Shown here one piece after another: positions 1 to 8,540 of a DNA stretch of 64,000 nt. A program made the translations under genes and the position numbers. The stretch is from Actinacidiphila bryophytorum. GTDB taxonomy: Bacteria > Actinomycetota > Actinomycetes > Streptomycetales > Streptomycetaceae. The notes beneath the pieces are model-generated. The model searched no databases. It had not been told where the DNA came from and worked only from the letters and a program-made list of their open reading frames with translations. Location: NCBI RefSeq assembly GCF_016916835.1, contig NZ_JAFFIX010000014.1:1-64000 (forward strand), given 5' to 3'. How positions within the stretch are numbered: position 1 is the first letter of the stretch; every line of letters begins with the position of its first letter.

Positions 1-342
1 GTACGTCCTCGGCAGCCCCGCCAGCGCGTCCGCGAGGCCGCGGCCCCTGCCCTCCTCGGCGGCCAGGGCGCCCAGCCGGGGGTAGGCGTGGCGGACCGTC
101 GCCGCACAGGAGCCCGACGGGGTGACCACGGCGTCGTAGCCGTAGAAGACCTCCGCATAGCGGCGGGCCAGCGGCTCGGCCTGGCGCCGGTAGCCGGTGT
201 TGTAGTGGGCCTGCCCGCAGCACGTCTGCCCGGTCGGGAAGTCCACCTCCACACCGAGCCGTTCGAGCAGCGCCACCACCGCCCGCCCGGTGTCCGGATA
301 GAGCATGTCGTTGACGCAGGTGAGGAACAACGCGACCCGCAT
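1..342 (-). CDS. lutA: (Fe-S)-binding lactate utilization protein LutA, 3' end cut by window edge
   Basis: The first 114 residues resemble LutA/GlcF-family subunits, which with LutB and LutC oxidise L-lactate to pyruvate in the cytoplasm. The protein starts MRVALFLTCVND and has the cysteine-rich CCG signature at residues 41-43 (GQTCCGQ), with a further conserved Cys at residue 9; these ligate an iron-sulfur cluster in the family. The ATG has a good ribosome site (GAAGGAG). The second CCG repeat of the family would lie outside the window. The gene follows the rhamnose genes on the same strand. This makes metabolic sense, because rhamnulose-1-phosphate cleavage gives lactaldehyde, which the neighbouring bifunctional enzyme can oxidise to lactate. 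Whether lutB and lutC follow cannot be seen. Confidence 0.8.
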   Translation of the reverse strand, partial: MRVALFLTCVNDMLYPDTGRAVVALLERLGVEVDFPTGQTCCGQAHYNTGYRRQAEPLARRYAEVFYGYDAVVTPSGSCAATVRHAYPRLGALAAEEGRGRGLADALAGLPRTY

Positions 343-395
343 CGGGGCTCCTTCGGGTCGTCCGGCCGGGAGTGCGCGGGCACGGCGTCGCGCCG

Positions 396-1919
396 TCATC
401 GGCCCGGCCCCTGGACCAGGGGGTGTTCTGTGCCGGCGGTCAGCCGGTGCTGGGCCGCCGTCCAGCCGCGGCTGTCACCCCGCGGCCGGTAGTGCCGCAA
501 CTGCTGTGTGGCGGCGACGAGTTGCCGCATCTCGGGGAGGCCGCCGACCAGGCCGCGGGCGCGTGCCTGCACCAGGACGTTGCCGATCGCGGTCGCCTCG
601 GCGGGTCCTGCGACCACCGGCAAGCCGGTGGCGTCCGCGGTGAGTTGGCACAGCAGCGCGTTGCGGCTCCCGCCGCCGACGATGTGGACGCGGGTGATGT
701 CGCGGCCGGCGAGTTCCGCGGCCCGGCGCAGCACCCGGCGGTGGGCCAGGGCCAGGCTGTCCAGCACGCAGCGGATCACCGCGCCGGGTTCCGTGGGCGG
801 GCGCCGCCCGGTGTGGACGCAGCGGGCGGCGATGGCGGCGGGCATGTCGTCTGGGGCCAGGAAGTCCGGTGCGTCCGGGTCGATCAGTGCCGCGAGCGGC
901 TCCGCCCTGGCGGCGGCCGTGAGCAGCGGGGCCAGCGTGACGGGCCTTCCCTGCGCGGCCCAGGTGCGGCGGCACTCCTCGACCAGCCACATGCCCATGA
1001 TGTTGCGCAGGTAGCGGACGGTGCCGTCGATGCCGCGCTCGTTGGTGAAGCCGGCCGCCCGCGACTCCTCGCTCAGCACGGGCGCGTCCAGTTCGAGACC
1101 GGCCAGCGACCACGTGCCGCAGGAGATGTACGCCGCACTGGCTGCCGTCGCCGGTACCGCGGCCACCGCGGAGGCCGTGTCGTGCGAGGCGACGGTGACC
1201 ACCGGCGTACCCGCGGCGGCGCCGGTGGCGGCGCGGACGTACGGCAGCAGGGCGCCGGCCGGTGTGCCGGGTCCGGTCAGCGGCGGCAGCAGGCCCGGGT
1301 CCAGCCCGGTGGCCGCGGCCATCTCCCGCGACCAGGTGCCGGTCGCGGCGTCGAGCAGGCCCGTGGTTGAGGCGTTGGTGATCTCGGCGCCGACGGAGCC
1401 GGTGAGCCAGTACGTCAGCAGGTCGGGGATCAGCAGCATCGTGCGGGCGGTCCGCAGCTGGGCGGAACCGCGGGCCGCCGCCAGCTGGAAGACGGTGTTG
1501 AAGGGCAGGTGCTGCAGCCCGGTGGCCTCGTACATCCGCCGCGCGCCGACCTGGTCGCGTACCCCTTCCGCGAGGCCCCGGGTGCGCTCGTCACGGTAGT
1601 GGTGGGGCAGGCCCAGCAGCGCGCCGTCCGCGTCGAGCAGGCCGTAGTCCACCGCCCAGGTGTCGATGCCGACCGAGGCGATCCGGCCGGTCCGCGCTGC
1701 CTCGCCCAGCCCGTCCAGCACGCCCTGGTAGAGCGCGGGCAGATTCCAGTGCAGCCCGGTGGGCAGCCGCAGCGGGGTGTTGGGGAAGCGGTGCACCTCG
1801 GTGAGGTCCAGGCCGCCCCGCCCCACCCGGCCGACGATCACCCGGCCGCTCGTCGCTCCCAGGTCCACCGCGGCGAAGGCGGCGGGTTCTGCGGGGGAGG
1901 GGGCGGCGGTCGGGGTCAC
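396..1919 (-). CDS. rhaB: Rhamnulokinase
   Basis: A FGGY-family sugar kinase of 507 residues that phosphorylates L-rhamnulose to L-rhamnulose 1-phosphate using ATP in the cytoplasm. The N-terminus has the phosphate-binding motif AAVDLGATSGRV, followed by LHWN and IGIDTWAVDYG-type segments typical of RhaB (here VGIDTWAVDYGLLD). The C-terminal half has the nucleotide-binding motif VGGGSRNALLCQLTAD. I chose the GTG at 1919 because GGAAGGAAG sits just upstream; a longer frame beginning at 1937 would start inside that ribosome site. The gene lies downstream of the aldolase and isomerase genes in the same direction, so it is probably part of one rhamnose operon. Confidence 0.92.
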   Translation of the reverse strand: MTPTAAPSPAEPAAFAAVDLGATSGRVIVGRVGRGGLDLTEVHRFPNTPLRLPTGLHWNLPALYQGVLDGLGEAARTGRIASVGIDTWAVDYGLLDADGALLGLPHHYRDERTRGLAEGVRDQVGARRMYEATGLQHLPFNTVFQLAAARGSAQLRTARTMLLIPDLLTYWLTGSVGAEITNASTTGLLDAATGTWSREMAAATGLDPGLLPPLTGPGTPAGALLPYVRAATGAAAGTPVVTVASHDTASAVAAVPATAASAAYISCGTWSLAGLELDAPVLSEESRAAGFTNERGIDGTVRYLRNIMGMWLVEECRRTWAAQGRPVTLAPLLTAAARAEPLAALIDPDAPDFLAPDDMPAAIAARCVHTGRRPPTEPGAVIRCVLDSLALAHRRVLRRAAELAGRDITRVHIVGGGSRNALLCQLTADATGLPVVAGPAEATAIGNVLVQARARGLVGGLPEMRQLVAATQQLRHYRPRGDSRGWTAAQHRLTAGTEHPLVQGPGR

Positions 1920-1977
1920 GGCGGGTCTTCCTTCCACGGGTGGGGAACGGGGGCGGCGGACGGCCCGCCGCGGGGGC

Positions 1978-4032
1978 TCAGCGCAGGAAGGCGGCGGCGA
2001 CCCCTGCGTCGACCGGGATGTGCAGGCCGGTGGTGTGGGTGAGGTCGCCGCCGGTCAGCGCGAAGACCGCGCTTGCGACGTGCTCGGGGAGCACCTCCCG
2101 CTTGAGCAGGGTGCGCTGGGCGTAGTACTGACCGAGCTCGGCCTCCTCCACCCCGTAGACCGCGGCGCGCTTGGCGCCCCAGCCGCCGGCGAAGATGCCG
2201 GAGCCGCGGACGACGCCGTCGGGGTTGATGCCGTTGACCCGGATGCCGTGCTCGCCGAGTTCCGCGGCGAGCAGTCGCACCTGGTGGGCCTGGTCGGCCT
2301 TGGTGGCGGAGTACGCGATGTTGTTGGGGCCGGCGAAGACCGCGTTCTTGGAGGCGATGTAGACGATGTCGCCGCCCAGCCCCTGCTCGGTCATCACCCG
2401 GGCCGCCTCGCGCGAGACCAGGAAGGAGCCGCGGGCCATGATGCGGTGCTGCAGGTCCCAGTCGGCCGCGGTGGTTTCCAGCAGCGGCTTGGAGACGGAG
2501 ATCCCGGCGTTGTTGACCACCAGGTCCACCCCGCCGAAGGCGAGCAGCGCCTGTTCGAAGGCGGCGCGGATCTGCTCCTCGTCGGTGACGTCCACGGTCA
2601 CCGCGACCGCCTTGTCGGGGCCGCCCAGCTCCTGCGCTACCGCCGCCGCACTGCCGGCGTTCAGGTCGGCGACGACGACGCAGGCGCCCTCGGCGACCAG
2701 CCGGTGCGCGATCGCCTTGCCGATGCCGGATCCTGCGCCGGTGACCAGCGCGATCCGGGTGGCCAGCGGCTTGGGCGCGGGCATCCGGCGCAGCTTGGCC
2801 TCCTCCAGCTCCCAGTACTCGATCCGGAACTTCTCCGACTCCTCGATGGGCCGGTAGCTGGAGACGGCCTCGGCGCCGCGCATCACGTTGACAGCGTTGA
2901 CGTAGAACTCGCCGGCCACCCGGGCGGTCTGCTTGTCCTTGCCGAAGCTGAACATGCCGACGCCCGGCACCAGCACGATCGCCGGGTCGGCGCCGCGCAT
3001 CGCGGGGGAGTCGGGTGCCGCGTGCCGCTCGTAGTAGGCGGCGTACTCGCTGCGGTATTCGGCGTGCAGCTCGCGCAGCCGGGCCGCTGCCTCGGGCAGC
3101 GGGGCGCCCGGCGGCAGGTCGAGCACCAGCGGGCGGACCTTGGTGCGCAGGAAGTGGTCGGGGCACGAGGTGCCCAGCGCCGCGAGCCGCGGGTGCTCGG
3201 CGCGGGAGAGGAAGTCCAGCACTTCCGGGGTGTCGGTGAAGTGGCCGACCTGCGGGCGGTCGGCGGAGGCCAGCGCCCGCACGACCGGGGCCAGCGCGGC
3301 GGCCCGCGCCCTGCGCTCGGCGTCAGGCAGCGCCTCGTAGCCGTCGAGCACGGGACCGAACGGCTCGGCACGTCCGTTCTCGGCCAGGAAGGCCTCGGCG
3401 GTACGGATGATGTGCAGTGCGTTGCGCTCGCACTCCTCGGACGTGGCGCCCCAGGCGGTGATGCCGTGGCCGCCGAGCACGCAGCCGACGGCCTGCGGGT
3501 TGGCCTCCTTGACGGCGGCGATGTCCAGGCCGAGCTGGAAGCCGGGGCGCCGCCAGGGCACCCAGACCACGGTGTCGCCGAAGCACTCGGCGGTGAGCTT
3601 CTCGCCGTCGGCGGCGCAGGCCAGCGCGATACCGGAGTCGGGGTGCAGGTGGTCGACGTGGGCCGCGTCGACCAGCCCGTGCATGGCGGTGTCGATGGAG
3701 GGCGCCGCCCCGCCCTTGCCGTGCAGGCAGTAGTCGAACGCAGGCACCATCTCGTCCTCGCGCTCCACCCCCGGGTAGACCTCGGTGAGCGCCCGCAGCC
3801 GGTCCAGGCGCAGCACCGCGAGACCGCCCTCGGTGAGGGTGCCCAGGTCGCCGCCGGAGCCCTTGACCCACATCAACTCGATGTCCGCGCCGGTGACCGG
3901 GTCGGGCGCGCTGCCCTTGGCGGAGGTGTTGCCGCCAGCGTAGTTGGTGTTGCGCGGGTCGGAGCCGAGCCGGTTCGAACGTCCGAGGAGCGCGCCGACC
4001 GTGCTGCCGGCGGAGCTGGGGACGGTAGTCAT
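1978..4032 (-). CDS. rhaE: Bifunctional rhamnulose-1-phosphate aldolase / short-chain (lactaldehyde) dehydrogenase
   Basis: A 684-residue fusion protein of the RhaEW/YuxG type. The N-terminal class II aldolase domain (about residues 15-410) has NYAGGNTSAKG, the metal-binding DHLHPDSG and the GGHGITAWG segment, and should split rhamnulose 1-phosphate into dihydroxyacetone phosphate and L-lactaldehyde. The C-terminal short-chain dehydrogenase (from about residue 430) has the cofactor loop ALVTGAGSGIGKAIA, VNNAGIS and the catalytic YSATK, and should oxidise lactaldehyde to lactate with NAD+. I chose the ATG at 4032, preceded by AAGGA; longer frames upstream are out of context. It sits between the isomerase and kinase genes. 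Family assignment is strong; the exact dehydrogenase substrate rests on known homologues. Confidence 0.9.
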   Translation of the reverse strand: MTTVPSSAGSTVGALLGRSNRLGSDPRNTNYAGGNTSAKGSAPDPVTGADIELMWVKGSGGDLGTLTEGGLAVLRLDRLRALTEVYPGVEREDEMVPAFDYCLHGKGGAAPSIDTAMHGLVDAAHVDHLHPDSGIALACAADGEKLTAECFGDTVVWVPWRRPGFQLGLDIAAVKEANPQAVGCVLGGHGITAWGATSEECERNALHIIRTAEAFLAENGRAEPFGPVLDGYEALPDAERRARAAALAPVVRALASADRPQVGHFTDTPEVLDFLSRAEHPRLAALGTSCPDHFLRTKVRPLVLDLPPGAPLPEAAARLRELHAEYRSEYAAYYERHAAPDSPAMRGADPAIVLVPGVGMFSFGKDKQTARVAGEFYVNAVNVMRGAEAVSSYRPIEESEKFRIEYWELEEAKLRRMPAPKPLATRIALVTGAGSGIGKAIAHRLVAEGACVVVADLNAGSAAAVAQELGGPDKAVAVTVDVTDEEQIRAAFEQALLAFGGVDLVVNNAGISVSKPLLETTAADWDLQHRIMARGSFLVSREAARVMTEQGLGGDIVYIASKNAVFAGPNNIAYSATKADQAHQVRLLAAELGEHGIRVNGINPDGVVRGSGIFAGGWGAKRAAVYGVEEAELGQYYAQRTLLKREVLPEHVASAVFALTGGDLTHTTGLHIPVDAGVAAAFLR

Positions 4033-4141
4033 GCGTGAAGTCCTTCTGACGGTGGTGGGCGGGTGGGCCGGAGCGGAGCAGCGGCGGTCGGCGGCCGCAG
4101 CGGCGGTACGCGGCGGAGCCGGATCCCGGGAGGGGCCGGGG

Positions 4142-5308
4142 TCAGGCGCCCCAGCCGGCCTGTTCGCCGCCGACCCGGCCGGTGGTGATCTGCTGCTGCC
4201 AGCCGGAGGCGCGGTAGGCGGCCATCGGGTCGGGGTGCAGGCCCAGCTCCTCGCGGACCGAGGCGAGCAGCGGGCGCACATCGGTGTTGTAGGCGTCCAT
4301 CAGCACGGCGTTGGCCTCCAGCACGTCGCCGGCGGACTGGGCCGCGGCCAGCGCGTCGGCGTCGACCAGTAGCGCCTTGGCGGTGGCCTCCTGGACGTTC
4401 ATCACCGAGCGGATGATCGCCGGGATCTTCGCCTCGATGTTGTGGCACTGGTCGAGCATGAAGGCCACGCCGGTCTCCGGCCGCAGGCCGCCGCCGCGTA
4501 CGACCTCGTGCATGATGCGGAAGAGCTGGAAGGGGTCGGCGGCGCCGACCATCAGGTCGTCGTCGGCGTAGAAGCGGGAGTTGAAGTCGAAGCCGCCCAG
4601 CTTGGCCTCGCGCAGCAGGAAGGCGACGATGAACTCGATGTTGGTGCCCGGCGCGTGGTGCCCGGTGTCCACCACGACCTGCGCCTTCGGCCCGAGCTTG
4701 AGGCAGTGCGCGTACGAGGTGCCCCAGTCGGGGACGTCGGTGGTGTAGAAGGCCGGCTCGAACAGCTTGTACTCCAGCAGCATCCGCTGGTCGTCGCCGA
4801 GCCGCCGGTAGACCGCCTCCAGGGCCTCGGCCAGCCGGTCCTGGCGGGCGGCGATGTCGTCCTGGCCGGGGTAGTTGGTGCCGTCGGAGAACCACAGCTT
4901 CAGGTCGCGCGAGCCGGTGGCGTCCATGATGTCGACGCAGTCCAGCAGGTGGCCCAGCGCCTTGCGGCGGACCGCCGGGTCGGGGTTGGTGACAGAGCCG
5001 AGCTTGTAGTCGTCGTCCTGGAAGACGTTGGAGTTGATCGCGCCCAGGGTCAGCCCGCGGTCCTCGGCGTAGGCGCGCAGGGCCGCGTAGTCGTCCACCC
5101 GGTCCCACGGTATGTGCAGCGCCACCACGGGGGCCACGCCGGTCGCCGCGTGCACCTGGGCCGCGTCGTCCAGCTTCTCGTACGGGTCGCGGGGCACGCC
5201 TTCCTGCCGGAACACCTTGAACCGGGTGCCGGAGTTGCCGTACGCCCACGACGGGGTCTCGATCCGCTGGGACTTCAGCGCCGCCCGGACGGCCGACAGA
5301 TCTGTCAT
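4142..5308 (-). CDS. rhaI: L-rhamnose isomerase
   Basis: A 388-residue TIM-barrel isomerase of the Pseudomonas-type RhaI group, which converts L-rhamnose to L-rhamnulose with divalent metal ions. Recognisable stretches include [15 protein letters not shown] near the N-terminus, [31 protein letters not shown] and [13 protein letters not shown]; the His, Asp and Glu residues in these segments form the metal sites in the family. I chose the ATG at 5308, which has GAGG upstream; an in-frame ATG at 5332 lies on the far side of the operator-like palindrome, too close to the promoter. This is the first gene of the rhamnose operon, directly behind a promoter with a LacI-type operator. Confidence 0.9.
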   Translation of the reverse strand: MTDLSAVRAALKSQRIETPSWAYGNSGTRFKVFRQEGVPRDPYEKLDDAAQVHAATGVAPVVALHIPWDRVDDYAALRAYAEDRGLTLGAINSNVFQDDDYKLGSVTNPDPAVRRKALGHLLDCVDIMDATGSRDLKLWFSDGTNYPGQDDIAARQDRLAEALEAVYRRLGDDQRMLLEYKLFEPAFYTTDVPDWGTSYAHCLKLGPKAQVVVDTGHHAPGTNIEFIVAFLLREAKLGGFDFNSRFYADDDLMVGAADPFQLFRIMHEVVRGGGLRPETGVAFMLDQCHNIEAKIPAIIRSVMNVQEATAKALLVDADALAAAQSAGDVLEANAVLMDAYNTDVRPLLASVREELGLHPDPMAAYRASGWQQQITTGRVGGEQAGWGA

Positions 5309-5319
5309 GGCAACCTCTG

Positions 5320-5370
5320 TGAATCGTTTCATTTAGCGGACACCGTAGTGGCGAGGACAACTTCTGTCAA
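5320..5370 (-). promoter_or_regulatory. rhaI promoter with LacI-type operator
   Basis: On the minus strand there is TTGACA (5370-5365), a 17-nt spacer, and TACGGT (5347-5342). The palindrome TGAAACGATTCA (5331-5320) follows just after the expected transcription start. This is a vegetative-type promoter with a repressor site placed to block clearance, in front of the isomerase operon. Confidence 0.75.
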
Positions 5371-5554
5371 TGACTCGTGGAGCGATGAAAAGGTTCACCC
5401 GGTAGATGCGGGCTGCGGCGCGGAGTGCGGCGGTGCGGCGCCGGCGGGTGCGCCGCTCGGGGGCGGGGGTGGTGCGTGGGGCTCCGGAGGACGCGGGCCG
5501 CCCCGTCGGAGGCGCCTCGCCGTGAGGGCGTGACTCCGCCGGGTGCCGACCCAT

Positions 5555-5566
5555 TGAATCGTGTCA
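5555..5566. promoter_or_regulatory. Additional LacI-type operator half-palindrome
   Basis: TGAATCGTGTCA matches the TGAA-N4-TTCA sites of this locus at 11 of 12 positions. It lies in the middle of the divergent region, where a looping or auxiliary operator would fit. The 5333-5748 region otherwise holds the two divergent promoters and no gene that I can support. Confidence 0.5.
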
Positions 5567-5655
5567 CGGCATCATATACGCTGCTCACCTCGGACATCGA
5601 GTCCTCGGACCGGATCAATTGAGCGGTGAACGCGGTCCGATGGACTCCGGAACTC

Positions 5656-5710
5656 TTGACGGCCTCTCTGAGCGGGGCTAACGTCCCGGCATCTCCATTG
5701 AAACATTTCA
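5656..5710 (+). promoter_or_regulatory. Promoter and operator of the rhamnose transporter relic
   Basis: TTGACG (5656-5661), a 17-nt spacer and TAACGT (5679-5684) form a good promoter. TGAAACATTTCA (5699-5710) sits at about +9 to +20, the same arrangement as at the rhaI promoter. The promoter is intact although the gene it serves is decayed. Confidence 0.7.
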
Positions 5711-5748
5711 CCCCCCATTGTTTCTCGCCGGGAGACTCAGGAGACCCC

Positions 5749-6602
5749 ATGACCGATCCCGTACCGGAACGGACTCCGGTTCTCGCGCTCGACGGGGTGA
5801 GCAAGTCCTTCGGGGCCGTACGGGCGCTGCGCGAGGTGTCCCTGGCGCTGTACGCGGGCGAGGCGCACGCACTCGCCGGGGAGAACGGCGCCGGCAAGTC
5901 GACCCTGATCAAGATCCTCGCCGGGGTGCACAGACCGGACGCCGCGGCCGCGCCCACCGCATCGGTCGACCCGGGCGCCCCGCTGAAGAAGGGCCTGACG
6001 GTCGCCTTCCTGCCCAAGAACGTCAACAACCCGTACTTCACCACCTCCGACACCGGCGGCAAGAAGGCCGTCGAGGCGGCCGGGTCCGCGTACAAGGAGG
6101 CCGGCACCAGCAGCGCCGCGGACACCGCAGGACAGGTCTCCTACGTCAACGCCCTCACCCAGCAGCAGGTCGACGCAATCGCGGTCTCCGCGCAGGACCC
6201 GGGAGCGCTGTGCACCGCCTCCCAGGGCCTGCTGCAGCAGTACCCCGACCTGAAGGGGATCATCTCCCCGACCACGGTCGGCATCAAGGCGGCGGCCCAG
6301 TACCTGAGCGGCTCCAAGTACAAGGGCAAGGTGCAGCTCACCGGCCTCGGCACCCCCAACGACATGCGCGCCTACGTCACCGACGGCACCGTGCGGTCCT
6401 TCGAGCTGTGGGACCGGGCAAGCTCGGCGCGCTGGCCGCGCACACCGCCATCGCGCTGGCCTCCGGGCGGATCAGCGGTGCACCGGGCCAGACCTACACG
6501 GCGGGCGACATGGGCACCCTCACCATCGGCCAGGACAGCACCGTCGTCCTCGGCAAACCGACCGTCTTCGACAAGTCCAACATCGGGCAGTTCAATTTCT
6601 GA
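5749..6602 (+). pseudogene. Relic of rhamnose ABC transporter: ATPase N-terminus fused to truncated rhamnose-binding protein
   Basis: The first 60 or so codons read as the start of a sugar ABC ATPase ([15 protein letters not shown], then Walker [10 protein letters not shown]). The sequence jumps directly to a RhaS-type periplasmic-binding protein ([19 protein letters not shown]). RhaS itself lacks roughly 90-100 central residues: [16 protein letters not shown] runs straight into [17 protein letters not shown]. Near 6410 a single base is missing: FELWD is followed by out-of-frame codons, and the true C-terminus ([16 protein letters not shown] to [11 protein letters not shown]) continues in the next frame to 6602. 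Ignoring the shift, the first frame would run on to 6666. Both permease genes are gone. At least two deletions and a frameshift mean that no transporter component can be made. Confidence 0.88.
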
Positions 6603-6620
6603 TCCGGTTCCGACCCGGCC

Positions 6621-6645
6621 GCCGGCCCCCGCCGCGGGGGCCGGC
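6621..6645. terminator. GC-rich hairpin between transporter relic and rhaM
   Basis: GCCGGCCCCCG and CGGGGGCCGGC form a perfect 11-bp stem with a CCG loop, 19 bp after the relic's stop and 21 bp before rhaM. No T-run follows, so it may be an attenuator, an mRNA-stabilising hairpin or a weak terminator. Confidence 0.5.
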
Positions 6646-6666
6646 CGCCGCGCGAAAGGTACGTAG

Positions 6667-6987
6667 ATGAAACGCGTCTGCTTTCTGCTCAAAGTCCGAC
6701 AGGAGCGCCTTGCCGAGTACCGCGAGCGGCATGCCGCGGTATGGCCGGAGATGCAGGCCGCACTGACCGCGACAGGCTGGCACAATTACTCCCTCTTCCT
6801 GCGGGACGACGGTCTGCTCGTCGGCTATCTGGAGACGGAGGATTTCGAGCGGGCGCGCGCCGCGATGGACCGCACCGAGGTGAATGCGCGCTGGCAGAAG
6901 GAGATGGCGGGCTGCTTCGAAGAATTGGACGGGGCCGCGCCCGATGCGGCTATGGTTCCGCTCAGTGAGGTCTTCCACCTCGCGTGA
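6667..6987 (+). CDS. rhaM: L-rhamnose mutarotase
   Basis: A 106-residue protein of the RhaM family, which interconverts the alpha and beta anomers of L-rhamnose in the cytoplasm. It shows the family's features in order: MKRVCFLLKVRQERLAEYRERHAAVWPEM with the catalytic His near residue 22, the HNYSLFL segment, LLVGYLETEDFE and the NARWQKEMAGCFE helix. Length is normal. AAAGG precedes the ATG. The gene lies downstream of the transporter relic on the same strand, so it probably depended on the transporter promoter. Confidence 0.92.
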   Translation: MKRVCFLLKVRQERLAEYRERHAAVWPEMQAALTATGWHNYSLFLRDDGLLVGYLETEDFERARAAMDRTEVNARWQKEMAGCFEELDGAAPDAAMVPLSEVFHLA

Positions 6988-7029
6988 ACGCCGCCGGAAT
7001 CGTTGCCGGACGCTGGGGGAGCGGATCGA

Positions 7030-7041
7030 TGAAGCGATTCA
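7030..7041. promoter_or_regulatory. LacI-type operator upstream of repressor gene
   Basis: TGAAGCGATTCA is a perfect TGAA-N4-TTCA palindrome in the gap between rhaM and the repressor gene. With the rhaI site it suggests a TGAANCGNTTCA consensus. Confidence 0.6.
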
Positions 7042-7105
7042 TTCGTTCGGCTGCCGCGGTTCGTTCTCCGGGCATCCTGTTCTGCGACGCAGGCTGGCTT
7101 CATAT

Positions 7106-7123
7106 GATTGAATAGGTTCAATC
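7106..7123. promoter_or_regulatory. Long LacI-type operator in front of repressor gene
   Basis: GATTGAATAGGTTCAATC has perfect 7-bp arms around a 4-bp centre and contains TGAA-N4-TTCA. It lies 85 bp before the repressor start and probably serves autoregulation. Confidence 0.65.
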
Positions 7124-7207
7124 CGAAGGCCGGGGGAAGCTCCCCGGGGAACGTCGGTCCTGCGCATGCGGAACCCGGCGGTGGGACCGGGACGGAGCGT
7201 GGCATCC

Positions 7208-8218
7208 ATGGTGGGGATCAAAGACGTGGCGCGGCAGGCCGGCGTCTCGGTGGGCACCGTCTCCAACGTGATCAACCGGCCCGACCTGGTGGCGGAGGAG
7301 ACCAGGACCCGGGTCCAGTCGGTCATCGCCCGGCTCGGCTACGTCCGCAGCGAGTCGGCCCGCCAGCTGCGGGCCGGCGCCAGCCGCATCATGGCGCTGC
7401 TGGTGCTGGACATGGGCAACCCCTTCTTCGTGGCCGTCGCCAGCGGCGCCGAGCGCACCGCACGGGCGGCCGGCCTCGGGGTCATGGTCTGCAACAGCGC
7501 GCAGAGCGTCAGCGAGGAGCAGGAGTACCTCTCGCTCTTCGCCGAGCAGCGGGTCCGCGGCGTCCTGGTCACCCCGGCCGACCCGACCGGCCGCAGCCTC
7601 GACGGGCTGCGCAGCCAGGGCATCCCCTTCGTGCTGGTCGACCGGGTCTCGGCCGACGCGTCGGTCTGCTCGGTCTCGGTGGACGACGTGGCCGGCGGCC
7701 GGCTGGCCGTACAGCACCTGATCGCCGCCGGACACCGCTCGATCGTCTACGTCGGCGGCCCGCCCGAGGTGACCCAGGTCCACGACCGCAAGGCCGGTGC
7801 GCTGGCGGCCCTCGCCGAGGCCGGGCTGCCCGCCGACTCGCTCACCGAGATCTCCGCCGAGCGCCTCGACGTCGCCGCGGGCCGGGACGCCGGGTCGCGC
7901 CTGCTGGGGCTGGGCAGGCGGCCCACCGCGGTCTTCTGCGCCAACGACCTGCTGGCGCTCGGTGTGCTGCAGGCGATGTTCGCCGCCCGGATCAGCGTCC
8001 CCGACGAGATGGCGATCGTCGGCTACGACGACATCGAGTTCGCCGCTGCCGCCGCCGTGCCGCTCACCTCGGTACGCCAGCCGGCCGTCCCCATGGGCCG
8101 GCTGGCCGCCGAGATGCTGCTGGAGGAGACGGTCGGCGACCCGGCGGAGCACCGGCACCGGCAGACCGTCCTGCAGCCGGAACTGGTCGTCCGCGGCTCC
8201 AGCCTCCCCAGCCGCTGA
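7208..8218 (+). CDS. LacI-family repressor of the rhamnose genes
   Basis: A 336-residue LacI/GalR regulator. The N-terminal helix-turn-helix and hinge read IKDVARQAGVSVGTVSNVINRPDLV and VQSVIARLGYVRSESARQLR; the rest is a periplasmic-binding-protein-like effector domain (VLDMGNPFF, FVLVDRVS, AVFCANDLLALGVLQ, IVGYDDIEFA). I chose the ATG at 7208, which puts the HTH directly at the N-terminus; a frame starting at 7166 would add 14 unlikely residues. It is encoded next to rhaM, and five TGAA-N4-TTCA sites surround it and the two divergent promoters. The likely effector is rhamnose or rhamnulose, by context only. Confidence 0.88.
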   Translation: MVGIKDVARQAGVSVGTVSNVINRPDLVAEETRTRVQSVIARLGYVRSESARQLRAGASRIMALLVLDMGNPFFVAVASGAERTARAAGLGVMVCNSAQSVSEEQEYLSLFAEQRVRGVLVTPADPTGRSLDGLRSQGIPFVLVDRVSADASVCSVSVDDVAGGRLAVQHLIAAGHRSIVYVGGPPEVTQVHDRKAGALAALAEAGLPADSLTEISAERLDVAAGRDAGSRLLGLGRRPTAVFCANDLLALGVLQAMFAARISVPDEMAIVGYDDIEFAAAAAVPLTSVRQPAVPMGRLAAEMLLEETVGDPAEHRHRQTVLQPELVVRGSSLPSR

Positions 8219-8251
8219 CCCCGGTCCCGCTGCCCGGGACACCGGGCCAGG

Positions 8252-8482
8252 TCAGGCGTCGCCGTCCTCGGCCGGCGCCGCCCCGCCGAGCATCGCGAGG
8301 GTGAGCACATCGCCCGAGATGCCCCAGCCGCCGTCGGCGACCTCCTCGACCAGCACCATGGTGGTGTTGCGGGCGCGCTCGCCGTACAGCTCCACGTACA
8401 GCTCGGTGGTGCGGGTGACGATCTCCTGCTTCTGCTTCGGGGTGAGGGTCTTCTCGGGGACCTTGAAGTTCGCGAAAGGCAT
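8252..8482 (-). CDS. 4-oxalocrotonate tautomerase family protein
   Basis: A 76-residue small tautomerase. The mature protein would start with Pro after Met removal (MPFANFKVPEKTLTPKQKQEIV), and Pro1 is the catalytic base of the superfamily. The segment VLVEEVADGGWGISGDVLT matches the middle of this family. The ATG at 8482 fits; longer frames upstream are low-complexity. The substrate cannot be told. It is divergent from the XRE-type regulator at 8704, which may control it. Confidence 0.8.
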   Translation of the reverse strand: MPFANFKVPEKTLTPKQKQEIVTRTTELYVELYGERARNTTMVLVEEVADGGWGISGDVLTLAMLGGAAPAEDGDA

Positions 8483-8498
8483 GGCTGGTCGTTCCTTC

Positions 8499-8540
8499 TT
8501 CCTGTGGCTTCCTGTGGCTTCCGGTGGTTTCCGGTGCGTT
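8499..8540. repeat. Four degenerate 10-bp tandem repeats in divergent promoter region
   Basis: CCTGTGGCTT occurs twice, followed by CCGGTGGTTT and CCGGTGCGTT, just upstream of the tautomerase start. It could be a regulator binding array or simple slippage. Confidence 0.5.

Noticed and set aside
1759-4038. A 759-codon plus-strand frame opposite the rhamnose aldolase gene
   Set aside because: It is antisense to a clear enzyme gene, has no recognisable domain, and such long antisense frames are normal at this GC content.
1-8218. The rhamnose genes as a source of deoxysugar for the polyketide
   Set aside because: They are catabolic (isomerase, kinase, aldolase) and under their own LacI control, 12 kb from the cluster with unrelated genes between.
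8499-8540. CRISPR array
   Set aside because: Units are only 10 bp, adjacent and degenerate, with no spacers and no cas genes in the window.
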